From: Sphingobacterium sp.
GTDB lineage: Bacteria > Bacteroidota > Bacteroidia > Sphingobacteriales > Sphingobacteriaceae
DNA length: 64,000 nt
Assembly: GCA_031286695.1 (NCBI GenBank)
Contig: JAITTY010000012.1
Location: 57,291-121,290, forward strand
Direction: 5' to 3'
Shown: in pieces, positions 36,920-46,382 of the stretch
Layout of the letters: each line of letters begins with the position of its first letter
Position numbering within the stretch: the stretch's first letter is position 1
Notes under the pieces: model-generated
What the model was told of the DNA's origin: nothing
The model's database searches: none
What the model saw: the letters and a program-made list of their open reading frames with translations, nothing else
Translations under genes and position numbers: made by a program

Positions 36920-39900
36920 TTGAACAGATTTACCCGAATTGCTTTCAAAACAATATTGTGGATTATTGGAGTAATAATTGCGCTGGCTATTCTCATCGTA
37001 TTCTTAATCAGAATACCTTCCGTCCAGAACTATATTGCTGGAAAAGTAACTCAATATGTAGAAGGAAAGATTGGTACTCCTGTAAAAATTGGCTATATCA
37101 ATATTGATTTTCCTAAAAAACTGGTTTTAGAGGACATCTATTTAGCTGACCAAAGTAAAGATACCTTAGTTGCTGGAAAAAGTATAGCGGTGGATATCAA
37201 TATGCTTAAACTTCTGAAAAATACCGTTGAAATTCAGCGTATTGAAGCAGAAGGAATCACTGCAAAAATTCGCCGTACGTTACCCGACAGTTCGTTCAAC
37301 TTTGATTATATTGTCAAAGCTTTTGCTTCTCAAAAAGAAAGCAAACCAACTGCTGACAGCAGTTCAGCACTCCTATTTAACCTTGATAAAGTCAAATTTG
37401 ACAAATTTCATATTGTCTATTCCGATGATGTTATTGGAACGAGCGCAGATGTTTATCTGAATAGCCTGAATACCAACATTAAGAAGTTCGATCTCACAAG
37501 AAATATGGCTTTCAATCTGCCCAAAGTGAAGATCGATGGTCTGAGTGCCACAGTGAAACAATGGCGACCAGTTGTTGATGGCACAGCACCCACGGTCAAA
37601 GACTTTGGCATTACCGATAAAACCGCACAAACAACCGCATTGCTTCCTGATGTTGGTATACAGATTGCCGACCTAACCAATATCTTAGTGCGGTACGAGG
37701 ATCAATCTAGCCTGTTGAACACCAAGTTTTATATCAAAAACCTGCATGCAGATATTAACAAGATCGATCTGAACAAAGAACTTGTCGATATTCAAACGAT
37801 CAATCTTGACGGTTCGGACAATAATGTGCTCTTTGGAAAGATCCAGAAAAAAGTAAACACAACAGCGAAAAACACCGCGGATACAACCAAAATAAACTGG
37901 GTTGTCTCTGCAAAAGATATCCAAATCAACAATACAAGCTTAGCGTATAGAGACGATAATCAGGCCCGTATGAAAGGCTTTGATTACTTCAATATTAAGA
38001 TCCCTGGAATGAAAACCAGTTTAAATGATCTTTACTATAGCGCCGATTCGATCAGCGGATCATTAAAAGAGCTTGTAGCCTCCGATCAATCGGGATTTGT
38101 GATCAAGCAATTGAAGGGCGATTTTAAGTATACAAATACCGGTGCGGAGATCAAAAATCTTTACGCAGAGACACCGCGTACTCTCCTACGGGATTACTTA
38201 AAAGTAACCTACCCTTCTTTGGATGTTATCGCTAAAAAACCTGAACTGATCTATGTCAATGCAACGATCAAAAAGAGTCATGTAGATATGCGCGACATCT
38301 ACTACTTTGCACCGTTTTTGGATACTATGCAGGTGATGAAACCATTGATGGACAAAAAGTTTAATATTGATGGTCGCGTTGTGGGCAAGGTAAATGATTT
38401 AAATATTCCGTCAATTGATTTTCAGACCCTGTCTAATACACGTGTCATTGCAAGTCTACATTTAAAGGGGCTACCCAATGTCGATAAAATGTCCATGGAT
38501 CTTAATTTAAAGAAATTCACTACAGGTCGTTCAGATATCGAAAAGCTGGTTTCAAAAAATATGCTCCCTAGCGGAATAGAGTTGCCCAATACGATCGGAC
38601 TTACGGGAACTTTTAATGGCGGAATGAACGCCTTTAACACCAACCTTTCACTGGTAACGGAGAAAGGGACAGCCAAGTTCAATGGTAAAGTAGGCATGAT
38701 AGGTCGCGATACAACCTATGATGCATTTGTCAGTATTCGTGATTTTGACATTGGTAAGATCATGAAAATGGACAGTACCTTAGGTATACTTTCCTTTGAG
38801 GGAAAAATTAAAGGTCATGGAACAGATCCCAAAAAACTTGTCGCCAATTTTGATGGCAAGGTAAATCGAATGGATGCTATGGGTTATCGTTATCAGAATA
38901 TCGATATGAATCTCACTGCAGACAAAGGGGATATTAAAGCTTCCGTGGTTAGTCCCGACCCCAATATCCAATTGAAGTTAAATGCAACGGCCAACATGAA
39001 GTCCAAATATCCGCAGGTGGATTTTGAGCTTATGGTAGATACCATCAATCTTAAAAACTTAAAATTAATGGACGACGAACTCAAATACCATGGAAAACTT
39101 GTGGGAAATTTCAGTTCAGCCGATCCAAATTTTTTAAATGGGGAGGCACATATCACCAATTCATCCATTCTCTACAACGACGCATATTATACTTTAGACA
39201 GTATTTCCCTTGTTGCAAAAGCCGATACCAGTCGCAATTTGCTGCTACTCAAATCGGACTTTTTGAATGCCCATTTGGTCGGGAAATACAAAATTTTAGA
39301 GTTGCAGAATGCCGTCCAAGACATTTTACAGGTATACTACCAGCCGGGAAAAGCTGTTAAAGTTCCCAAATATGAGCCTCAGAATATTGAGTTTTCCGCC
39401 CAATTGACCAGGACTAAATTTATAAAGGATTTTCTTCCAGAACTAACGGAAATGTCTGATATTACGTTGGATGGTATGTTCAATAGTCAGTCAAAAACCA
39501 TTCTTGCCAAGTTGGATGCTCCTAAAATCACCTATAGTGGTACCGAAATCAATAATGTAACCTTGGACATCAATACCCTGGACAGTACGCTTTACTACTC
39601 GGCCTTGATCAATAAAATCAAGGTGAGCAATATCGAACTGGTGAATACAGTCTTCAGTGGTAAAGTCATTCAAAACAATTTGGATTTTGGTCTTTGGATT
39701 AAGGATAAGAAAGAGAAAGAGCAGTATCATTTGGGCGCAAATATGCGCGTTGATAATGGCGCATTTGTTTTTAGCCTACTTCAGGATGGCCTCATGCTGA
39801 ACTATGACAAGTGGACGATAAACCCAAACAACGTGCTCAAATTTGGAAGCACGGGTATTCAAGCCAATGACTTTATTTTAAGTAATAAAGGGCAAGAGCT

Positions 39901-42205
39901 GAGTATATCATCGCAGGATAGCGTACTCAACTCGCCACTCAACATTGCATTTAAGAATTTCCGCATTGAGACATTAAGTAAAATGCTGGAAAGTGAAACA
40001 GTCGATCTTGGTGGCGGGATTAATGGTCAGGCAACCATTTCACGTCTCGAAAGTAGCCCTGTATTTGTATCCGATCTTGTGATCGACAAATTCTATATCG
40101 GACAAGATACTGTGGGTAATGTCAACATAAAAGTTAACAATGAAAAGGAAAACACGTATAATGCAAATATCAGTATCAGTGAAAATGGCAATAATGTCGT
40201 ATTAAGTGGTGATTTTATCAATCCTCCTAAGGGAGAGGCGAGCTTGGACTTCACCTTAGACATTACACCACTCTCTATGCAGACAGTCCAGGCATTCAGT
40301 TTGGGCTATCTAAAAGACTCGAAGGGAAATCTTGAAGGCCAGTTAAAAATAACAGGGTCACCATCCAAACCCCTTATTAATGGCGACGTTAAGTTTAAAG
40401 ATGCGCAATTCAACATTGCTATGCTAAACGCACTTTTCAAAGCCAAGGATGAAACCATTCATTTGGATGAAGGGGGGATTACGTTTCCAAAATTTGCATT
40501 GGAAGACAAAAAAGGAAATATTGCCAAGGTAACGGGATCCATAGAAACCAAAACCTACACTAATTTTGACTTTAATCTCAATGTCAATACAAACAATTTT
40601 GAGGTACTCAATTCAACACAAAGCGACAACGACATGTTCTATGGTAAAATGTATCTTACTTCGAACCTGCGTATTCGGGGAAATCTTGATAAGCCTGTTG
40701 TTGATGGTACAATCAAGGTATTAGGTGATACGGATTTTACCTTTGTCATGCCAAACGAGGATCCCGGGATGGCCGATCGTAAAGGTGTTGTCGAATTTGT
40801 TGATAAGAGTGATACGACAAGAGCCAACGTATTTGCAAAATTAGATTCTATGACCGTAACCCGATTGACGGGAATCGACGTCGATCTAAATCTTCAAACG
40901 GATAAGGACGCTAAATTTAAGATCCTCTTGGATGCCGGTTCGCAGGATGCACTGAATATCCAAGGAGAAGCGGAACTGAATGCAGGCATTGATGCGAGCA
41001 GCAAAATTACCTTGTCAGGTACATTTACCGTAGACAAAGGAAGTTACTCATTCAGTTTTGGCCCTGTGAAAAAGGATTTTACATTTCGAAAAGGAAGTAC
41101 GATCACCTGGAACGGAGATCCCTTGGATGCCCAGCTTAATATCACGGCAGCATACACAACCAAGGCGCCAACCCTGGAACTTGTCGCGACTCAACTGGGA
41201 TCGGAAAACGCTAATTTATACAAGCAACGTATTCCTTTCAATGTCTTGTTGAAGATTACAGACAAATTGTTCCAACCGCAACTGAATTTTGACATTGACT
41301 TGGACGAAAACAACTCGGTCGTTTCCCAAGATGTGATCAGCAAAGTAAATAACGCATTGACCACCTTGCGTGAAAACCCCTCTGAGCTTAACAAACAAGT
41401 CTTTTCACTCATCGTTTTGGGGCGCTTTATGTCGACCAATCCATTTGAAAGTTTATCCGGTGGCGGTGGTACAGAAGCCATTGTTAGAAATAGCATCAGT
41501 TCATTCCTAAGCGGTCAATTGAACCGCCTGGCTTCCGAACTTATCACAGGAGTAGAATTGGATTTCAACCTAACTTCGGAAGAGGATTATGCGACTGGAG
41601 CGGGACAAACCCGAACAGATCTGAATATCGGTGTATCTAAAATGCTTTTAAATGATCGTCTAAAAATTACCGTTGGTTCTAATTTTGAAGTTGAAGGAAA
41701 TACACGTCCAGGAGAAACTGCCAACAATATTGCTGGCGACATCCAGTTGGATTATCAGCTTTCCCAAGATGGTCGCTATTTTGCACGGGTATATCGTAAA
41801 AACCAATATCAGGTTACACTCCAAGGCCAATATGTAGAAACAGGTATCGGATTTATCATCAATATGGATTACAACAGATTTAAGGAAATCTGGATGAGTT
41901 CGAAAAAACTCAAAGAGTATTATGACACCAATAGCAAAGGCTTCAGAAAACGCTTTGATGTCGAACGTATGGAAACTGATTCGGTCTATCGTGACAGTGT
42001 ACGCACGGTCATTCGGGACAGTTTGATGATCCACAGCCCTGAGTACAGAAAACGCATGGAAGATAGAGAAAAAGAGAAACGTAAACAACAGCTGGACTCC
42101 ACTAAAAGTACGCCGAAAAGCGATAGTCCAAAATCAAATGTAGATACAGTCAGAACGACAGCGATAAAAAATGAAGATGAGGAAAGGAGTTATCATGCAA
42201 GCTAA
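36920..42205 (+). CDS. tamB: Translocation and assembly module protein TamB
   Basis: A 1761-residue inner-membrane-anchored protein: one N-terminal transmembrane helix (about residues 9-31), a long repetitive beta-rich AsmA-like body spanning the periplasm, and a C-terminal DUF490/TamB domain (about 1150-1680, including VDKGSYSFSFGPVKKDFTFR). The tail after 1700 is charged and low in complexity. The start is TTG; the next in-frame ATG is residue 95 and would delete the anchor, so TTG is forced. TamB-type bridges move phospholipid or help insert outer-membrane proteins. It overlaps the partner tamL by 11 bases. Confidence 0.93.
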   Translation: MNRFTRIAFKTILWIIGVIIALAILIVFLIRIPSVQNYIAGKVTQYVEGKIGTPVKIGYINIDFPKKLVLEDIYLADQSKDTLVAGKSIAVDINMLKLLKNTVEIQRIEAEGITAKIRRTLPDSSFNFDYIVKAFASQKESKPTADSSSALLFNLDKVKFDKFHIVYSDDVIGTSADVYLNSLNTNIKKFDLTRNMAFNLPKVKIDGLSATVKQWRPVVDGTAPTVKDFGITDKTAQTTALLPDVGIQIADLTNILVRYEDQSSLLNTKFYIKNLHADINKIDLNKELVDIQTINLDGSDNNVLFGKIQKKVNTTAKNTADTTKINWVVSAKDIQINNTSLAYRDDNQARMKGFDYFNIKIPGMKTSLNDLYYSADSISGSLKELVASDQSGFVIKQLKGDFKYTNTGAEIKNLYAETPRTLLRDYLKVTYPSLDVIAKKPELIYVNATIKKSHVDMRDIYYFAPFLDTMQVMKPLMDKKFNIDGRVVGKVNDLNIPSIDFQTLSNTRVIASLHLKGLPNVDKMSMDLNLKKFTTGRSDIEKLVSKNMLPSGIELPNTIGLTGTFNGGMNAFNTNLSLVTEKGTAKFNGKVGMIGRDTTYDAFVSIRDFDIGKIMKMDSTLGILSFEGKIKGHGTDPKKLVANFDGKVNRMDAMGYRYQNIDMNLTADKGDIKASVVSPDPNIQLKLNATANMKSKYPQVDFELMVDTINLKNLKLMDDELKYHGKLVGNFSSADPNFLNGEAHITNSSILYNDAYYTLDSISLVAKADTSRNLLLLKSDFLNAHLVGKYKILELQNAVQDILQVYYQPGKAVKVPKYEPQNIEFSAQLTRTKFIKDFLPELTEMSDITLDGMFNSQSKTILAKLDAPKITYSGTEINNVTLDINTLDSTLYYSALINKIKVSNIELVNTVFSGKVIQNNLDFGLWIKDKKEKEQYHLGANMRVDNGAFVFSLLQDGLMLNYDKWTINPNNVLKFGSTGIQANDFILSNKGQELSISSQDSVLNSPLNIAFKNFRIETLSKMLESETVDLGGGINGQATISRLESSPVFVSDLVIDKFYIGQDTVGNVNIKVNNEKENTYNANISISENGNNVVLSGDFINPPKGEASLDFTLDITPLSMQTVQAFSLGYLKDSKGNLEGQLKITGSPSKPLINGDVKFKDAQFNIAMLNALFKAKDETIHLDEGGITFPKFALEDKKGNIAKVTGSIETKTYTNFDFNLNVNTNNFEVLNSTQSDNDMFYGKMYLTSNLRIRGNLDKPVVDGTIKVLGDTDFTFVMPNEDPGMADRKGVVEFVDKSDTTRANVFAKLDSMTVTRLTGIDVDLNLQTDKDAKFKILLDAGSQDALNIQGEAELNAGIDASSKITLSGTFTVDKGSYSFSFGPVKKDFTFRKGSTITWNGDPLDAQLNITAAYTTKAPTLELVATQLGSENANLYKQRIPFNVLLKITDKLFQPQLNFDIDLDENNSVVSQDVISKVNNALTTLRENPSELNKQVFSLIVLGRFMSTNPFESLSGGGGTEAIVRNSISSFLSGQLNRLASELITGVELDFNLTSEEDYATGAGQTRTDLNIGVSKMLLNDRLKITVGSNFEVEGNTRPGETANNIAGDIQLDYQLSQDGRYFARVYRKNQYQVTLQGQYVETGIGFIINMDYNRFKEIWMSSKKLKEYYDTNSKGFRKRFDVERMETDSVYRDSVRTVIRDSLMIHSPEYRKRMEDREKEKRKQQLDSTKSTPKSDSPKSNVDTVRTTAIKNEDEERSYHAS
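42184..42190 (+). promoter_or_regulatory. Shine-Dalgarno of tamL inside tamB
   Basis: AAAGGAG lies 4 bases before the ATG at 42195, inside the last codons of tamB. It supports that start over the earlier in-frame ATGs at 42171 and 42177. Confidence 0.65.
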
Positions 42206-44501
42206 ACTAAAATATATTATTGGAATAGTTTCCCTGGCTGCGTTTATAGCTTCCTGTTCTTCGACCAAGAATCTGAAAGAAGGGGAAAGCTTATATGTCA
42301 AAGGCAATGTGATCGTCGATTCGGACACCATTTCCAAGGAAAACAAGGAAAAGATTGCGACCCATCTTGAAGCAGCGCTCATGCCTAAGCCTAATAAACG
42401 ACTCGCTGGGGTGCCATTCAAGCTGTACTTCAACAATATGGCCGGCGATTCGGCCGGGAAGAACATCATTAAAAAATTTTTCAAGAAAATCGGTGAGGAA
42501 CCAGTATTGTTGAGTGATGTCAATCGCGAGTATAATGAAAACCTATTGCGCAATCGTCTGGAGAATTTTGGTTTCTTTAACGCGGAAGTAAAATCTGACA
42601 CTTTAGTTGAAAACAAAAAAGCAACGGTTAATTATACGGCCAAGCCAAATTTTATCTACCGAATAAGATCTGTTAAATTTGATATTGACAGCACGACGCA
42701 GCTGGGTAAAGATATTCGTTCGAGTTCCGATAAAAGTCTCTTACAAGTGGGTAAAAATTATAGTCTTGATGTTATCCTAAATGAGCGTGACCGCATCGAC
42801 AATGACCTCAAAAATAAAGGATATTATTATTTCAGCCCAGATTACATCCTGGTTCAGGTAGACAGTTCGCATCGGAACAACAAGGTTGACATGTATGTTA
42901 CCGTAAAGAAGGAAACACCGGCACAGGCCAAGGTTCCGTCGAAGATCAATAAAATCTACATTTACCCCAACTACACCGAAACAAGCACGGGTTATCAAAG
43001 GTCTACCCGTAATGCAGAATTGTATGATAGCAGCTACTATTTTATAGACCGCCAGCATCTCTATAGAAAGCCTGTTATCGCGAATCATATCTTCTTCCAT
43101 CCCGGCGATGTCTACAACCGTACAGCGCACAACCAAACCATCAGCCACCTAGTAAATCTCAATAGCTGGAAATTTGTCAAAAACAATTTTGTAGACAGCA
43201 AAGAGGTGCCGAATGCATTGGACGTCTATTATTACTTAACCCCATTGCCAAAAAAATCACTCCGTGTGGAACTTTTGGGAAAAATGGCTTCGGTATACAA
43301 TGGAACAGAAGTCAATGTCAACTGGACATTACGAAACGCATTTAAAGGCGCGGAGCAATTAAGTTTTAATGTATTCGGTGGTTATGAAACGCAGACCGGC
43401 GGATCAGCTGACCTTAATTCAAGTTATTACCGTTACGGGATGGAGGCTACACTGACCTTTCCCCGGATATTATCCCCTTTTGGGCGGATTTCACCTACGC
43501 GACGTTTTATTCCGAAGACTTATGTCAAAGGCCGCTATGAATTTCTAAATCGCCGCAAAGCCTATACCTTAAATTCCATCGCATTGGATTATGGTTATAT
43601 CTGGCAGGAGTCTGAGGAGAAGCAGCACGATCTTGCTTTAATGGAGATTACCTATGTGCAGCCTAAAGGTATTTCAGAAAACTACCAAAAACAAATGGAT
43701 ACTATTCCAGCGCTAAGGCATGCGATAGATCCACAATTTACGATTGGCCCAAATTACAACTTTACGTTTCAAAACACGATGAAGCAGCATTTGAAAAATA
43801 CATTTTATTTCAAAGGCAACCTGGACCTCTCGGGGAATATACTCGGTTTGATAAAAGGAGCAGATTTCAATAAAGGGAAAACGTTCAAATTGTTCGATGC
43901 TTATTTCTCCCAATACATCAAGATCAGTGGCGATGGCAGACATTATCTCAAATTGTCGGAGAATTCGCAGCTTGCTTCTCGGGTCAGTTTAGGGTTAAGC
44001 TATTCCTATGGTAACTCTCGATCACTTCCCTATTTAAAACAATATTATGTAGGTGGTCCAAATAGTATTCGTGCCTTTGGTGCCCGTGCGATCGGCCCCG
44101 GAACAGTAGCTCCCGAAAAATTAAGCAATGGACTCTTCTACGCCGACCAAACCGGGGACATCAAACTGGAACTGAACACTGAATACAGAGCCAAATTAGC
44201 AGGATTTGTTCATTGGGCAGCATTTATTGATGCGGGTAACGTATGGTTACAGCGCGACGATGTCAATAAGCCTGGAGGTAAGTTCAGCAAGAACTTTTTA
44301 AATGAATTAGCCGTCGGCGGAGGCGCTGGATTACGCTTCGACTTTACTTTTTTGATCATTCGTACCGATATGTCAATACCGTTCCGTATCCCCTATCTTC
44401 CCAAAGGAGAGCGTTGGGTATTTAAGGATATCGACTTTGGAAGTTCAAAATGGCGCAAAGATAACCTCATGTTCAACTTAGCCATCGGCTATCCGTTCTA
44501 G
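42195..44501 (+). CDS. tamL: TamA-like outer-membrane lipoprotein (Omp85 family)
   Basis: A 768-residue protein from MQAKLKYIIGIVSLAAFIAS, with a lipobox ending at Cys21 (AFIASC), so it is predicted to be lipidated. POTRA-like modules follow (about residues 25-330), then a 16-strand Omp85 barrel. The barrel's conserved loop reads SIRAFGARAIGPG, a version of the (V/I)RG(F/Y) motif with Ala for Gly. The protein ends in Tyr-Pro-Phe, a normal terminal aromatic for BAM recognition. With overlapping tamB it forms the Bacteroidota TamB-TamL pair for outer-membrane biogenesis. Confidence 0.93.
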   Translation: MQAKLKYIIGIVSLAAFIASCSSTKNLKEGESLYVKGNVIVDSDTISKENKEKIATHLEAALMPKPNKRLAGVPFKLYFNNMAGDSAGKNIIKKFFKKIGEEPVLLSDVNREYNENLLRNRLENFGFFNAEVKSDTLVENKKATVNYTAKPNFIYRIRSVKFDIDSTTQLGKDIRSSSDKSLLQVGKNYSLDVILNERDRIDNDLKNKGYYYFSPDYILVQVDSSHRNNKVDMYVTVKKETPAQAKVPSKINKIYIYPNYTETSTGYQRSTRNAELYDSSYYFIDRQHLYRKPVIANHIFFHPGDVYNRTAHNQTISHLVNLNSWKFVKNNFVDSKEVPNALDVYYYLTPLPKKSLRVELLGKMASVYNGTEVNVNWTLRNAFKGAEQLSFNVFGGYETQTGGSADLNSSYYRYGMEATLTFPRILSPFGRISPTRRFIPKTYVKGRYEFLNRRKAYTLNSIALDYGYIWQESEEKQHDLALMEITYVQPKGISENYQKQMDTIPALRHAIDPQFTIGPNYNFTFQNTMKQHLKNTFYFKGNLDLSGNILGLIKGADFNKGKTFKLFDAYFSQYIKISGDGRHYLKLSENSQLASRVSLGLSYSYGNSRSLPYLKQYYVGGPNSIRAFGARAIGPGTVAPEKLSNGLFYADQTGDIKLELNTEYRAKLAGFVHWAAFIDAGNVWLQRDDVNKPGGKFSKNFLNELAVGGGAGLRFDFTFLIIRTDMSIPFRIPYLPKGERWVFKDIDFGSSKWRKDNLMFNLAIGYPF

Positions 44502-44524
44502 GTTATAGATTTGACCTGCAAAAC

Positions 44525-44563
44525 AAAAAAAGCGGCTTGAATAAATTTCAAGCCGCTTTTTTT
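44525..44563 (+). terminator. Terminator after tamL
   Basis: A 14-bp perfect stem, AAAAGCGGCTTGAA with TTCAAGCCGCTTTT, flanked by A- and T-runs; 24 bases after the stop. Confidence 0.93.
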
Positions 44564-44873
44564 ACCATTTCACTGTTGATCGCAGTCATTGCACCGTGAT
44601 ATCAGGTGCCGTTCTCCCGAACAAATTCAGGTCGTATTTCTTATGTCAAAAAACGAGTTATTCCTACGAAATACGTTGATTTACTGACAATAATTCATTA
44701 AATTCAAGAATTATTTACTAGTCCAAATAAATGCACATGAAATATCCATGCAAGAAAATAGTAGCGGCATTCGTGAAAGTAGACAGGATATTTCATATGA
44801 CCATAAAACCGCTGAAGGCAACATGAATTCTTAAGCGGAAAAATTAGCTCATGAATAAACAAATAATTTACAT
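44564..44873. other. Leader region of mdh
   Basis: 310 bases without an ORF. It contains an 11-bp inverted repeat (44737-44747 with 44786-44796) and a 5-bp CCGCT/AGCGG pair closer to mdh. No TAnnTTTG element is visible, so the mdh promoter is not identified. Confidence 0.55.
44737..44796 (+). repeat. Inverted repeat in the mdh leader
   Basis: ATGAAATATCC (44737-44747) and GGATATTTCAT (44786-44796) are exact reverse complements with 38 bases between them, ending 77 bases before the mdh start. They could pair in the mRNA leader or mark an operator. Confidence 0.6.
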
Positions 44874-45812
44874 ATGAAAGTAACTATTGTTGGTGCAGGA
44901 GCTGTAGGAGCAACTACAGCGGACAATTTAATCCGTCGAAACGTCGCCGAGGAGATTGTATTATTGGATATTAAAGAAGGGTTTGCGGAAGGCAAAGCGC
45001 AAGATATGGCACAGACCGCAGCTTTATTGGGCTTTGAGTCTAAAATCAAGGGAGTAACCAATGACTATCTGTCAACTGCAGGTTCTACTGTTGCTGTCAT
45101 TACCTCGGGCATTCCTCGTAAACCCGGAATGACACGCGAAGAATTGATTGGGACAAATGCCAATATTGTTAAGTCGGTTGTCGAAAACTTAGTAAAGCAT
45201 TCGCCAGACATTATTATTGTCATCGTCTCCAACCCAATGGATACCATGACGTACCTGGCGCTGAAATCAAGCGGACTGCCTAAAAATAGAATTATTGGAA
45301 TGGGGGGCACATTGGATTCGGCCCGTTTCAAATATCAGCTGAGTGAAAAGCTGAATGCTTCTGCTGCCGATCTCAATGCCATTGTCATTGGTGGTCATGG
45401 AGATACAACGATGATTCCACTCATCAAGCACTCCACGTGGAACAGTATTCCAGTCACTGATTTCCTTACCCCGGAAGAGCAAGACGAAATTGTACACAAA
45501 ACTATGGTTGGTGGAGCAACGTTAACCAGCTTAATCGGTACCTCAGCCTGGTATGCTCCAGGAGCAGCAACGGCTGCAGTCGTCGAAAGTATCGTACGTG
45601 ATCAAGGAAAATTATTTACCGCATCCGTCTATTTGGAAGGTGAATTTGGTCAAGAAGATATCAATCTTGGGGTACCGGTTATCATCAATAAAAAAGGATG
45701 GGATCGGATCGTCCCCATTCAACTCGATGAAGAGGACAAAGAAAAATTCAATAAAAGTGCAGAAGCAGTACATACAATGAATAATGTACTGAAAGAAATA
45801 AAAGCGCTGTAG
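44874..45812 (+). CDS. mdh: Malate dehydrogenase
   Basis: A 312-residue LDH-type malate dehydrogenase that interconverts malate and oxaloacetate with NAD. Visible features: GAGAVG at 7-12, Asp32 for NAD preference, substrate arginine Arg82 in SGIPRKPGMTREE (the arginine that selects malate over lactate), Asp149 and Arg151 in LDSARF, and catalytic His175 in GGHGDT. Length is typical of the Bacteroidota enzyme. It works with sucAB in the TCA cycle but is separately transcribed. Confidence 0.96.
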   Translation: MKVTIVGAGAVGATTADNLIRRNVAEEIVLLDIKEGFAEGKAQDMAQTAALLGFESKIKGVTNDYLSTAGSTVAVITSGIPRKPGMTREELIGTNANIVKSVVENLVKHSPDIIIVIVSNPMDTMTYLALKSSGLPKNRIIGMGGTLDSARFKYQLSEKLNASAADLNAIVIGGHGDTTMIPLIKHSTWNSIPVTDFLTPEEQDEIVHKTMVGGATLTSLIGTSAWYAPGAATAAVVESIVRDQGKLFTASVYLEGEFGQEDINLGVPVIINKKGWDRIVPIQLDEEDKEKFNKSAEAVHTMNNVLKEIKAL

Positions 45813-45833
45813 CTCATAAACTATAAAAAGTTG

Positions 45834-45867
45834 AAAGGCTGTTATTCTATAAATAACAGCCTTTTTT
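45834..45867 (+). terminator. Terminator of mdh
   Basis: A 13-bp perfect stem, AAAGGCTGTTATT with AATAACAGCCTTT, and a CTATA loop, followed by T residues. The computed longer start of the next gene would lie inside this hairpin and is rejected. Confidence 0.92.
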
Positions 45868-45926
45868 ATGAACGTTCAACACACACCACGGGTTTTAAAA
45901 TTTCTTTTTTAAGGGAATTTTTGGGT

Positions 45927-46382
45927 ATGTTTGGATATATGACAACAGTACCATTTCAATTATTGGATTTGCAAGGCCAAGGCACACATATCTTAGTCGA
46001 TGTAGAAATATATAGTCGTTTGTTTAAGATGGTGGTTGATACCGGGGCTTCTAAAACTGTATTTGATAAAACACAATTGGGCCATCTTTTGGAAGACCAA
46101 TTACAGCTTGAGCCTTCTGAAACATTATCGACAGGACTTGGGACCAATTCGATGGAGAGTTTTAATATGAAAATTCCCAGTCTGAAAATAGGCGAATGGC
46201 AGATAAAAAAATTGAATACTGCGGTGCTGGATTTAAGCTCAATCAACTATGCCTATCAACAGATGGATCTAGATCCTGTAATCGGGGTATTAGGTGGAGA
46301 TATTTTTGCCGATTATGGTGCCGTTATTGATTATGCCAAACGTACATTAAAATTAAGAACCCGAAAATTAAAACTTAAATAG
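45927..46382 (+). CDS. Retropepsin-like aspartic protease
   Basis: A 151-residue protein starting MFGYMTTVPFQLLDLQG (a second ATG at 45939 is possible). It has the single aspartic-protease motif VVDTGASKTVFD near residue 36 and the hydrophobic ILGxD-like ending (VIGVLGGDIFADYGAVIDYA). Clan AA retropepsins act as dimers. No signal peptide or membrane segment is seen. Substrate unknown. It converges with the MFS gene and overlaps its 3' end by 15 bases. Confidence 0.85.
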   Translation: MFGYMTTVPFQLLDLQGQGTHILVDVEIYSRLFKMVVDTGASKTVFDKTQLGHLLEDQLQLEPSETLSTGLGTNSMESFNMKIPSLKIGEWQIKKLNTAVLDLSSINYAYQQMDLDPVIGVLGGDIFADYGAVIDYAKRTLKLRTRKLKLK

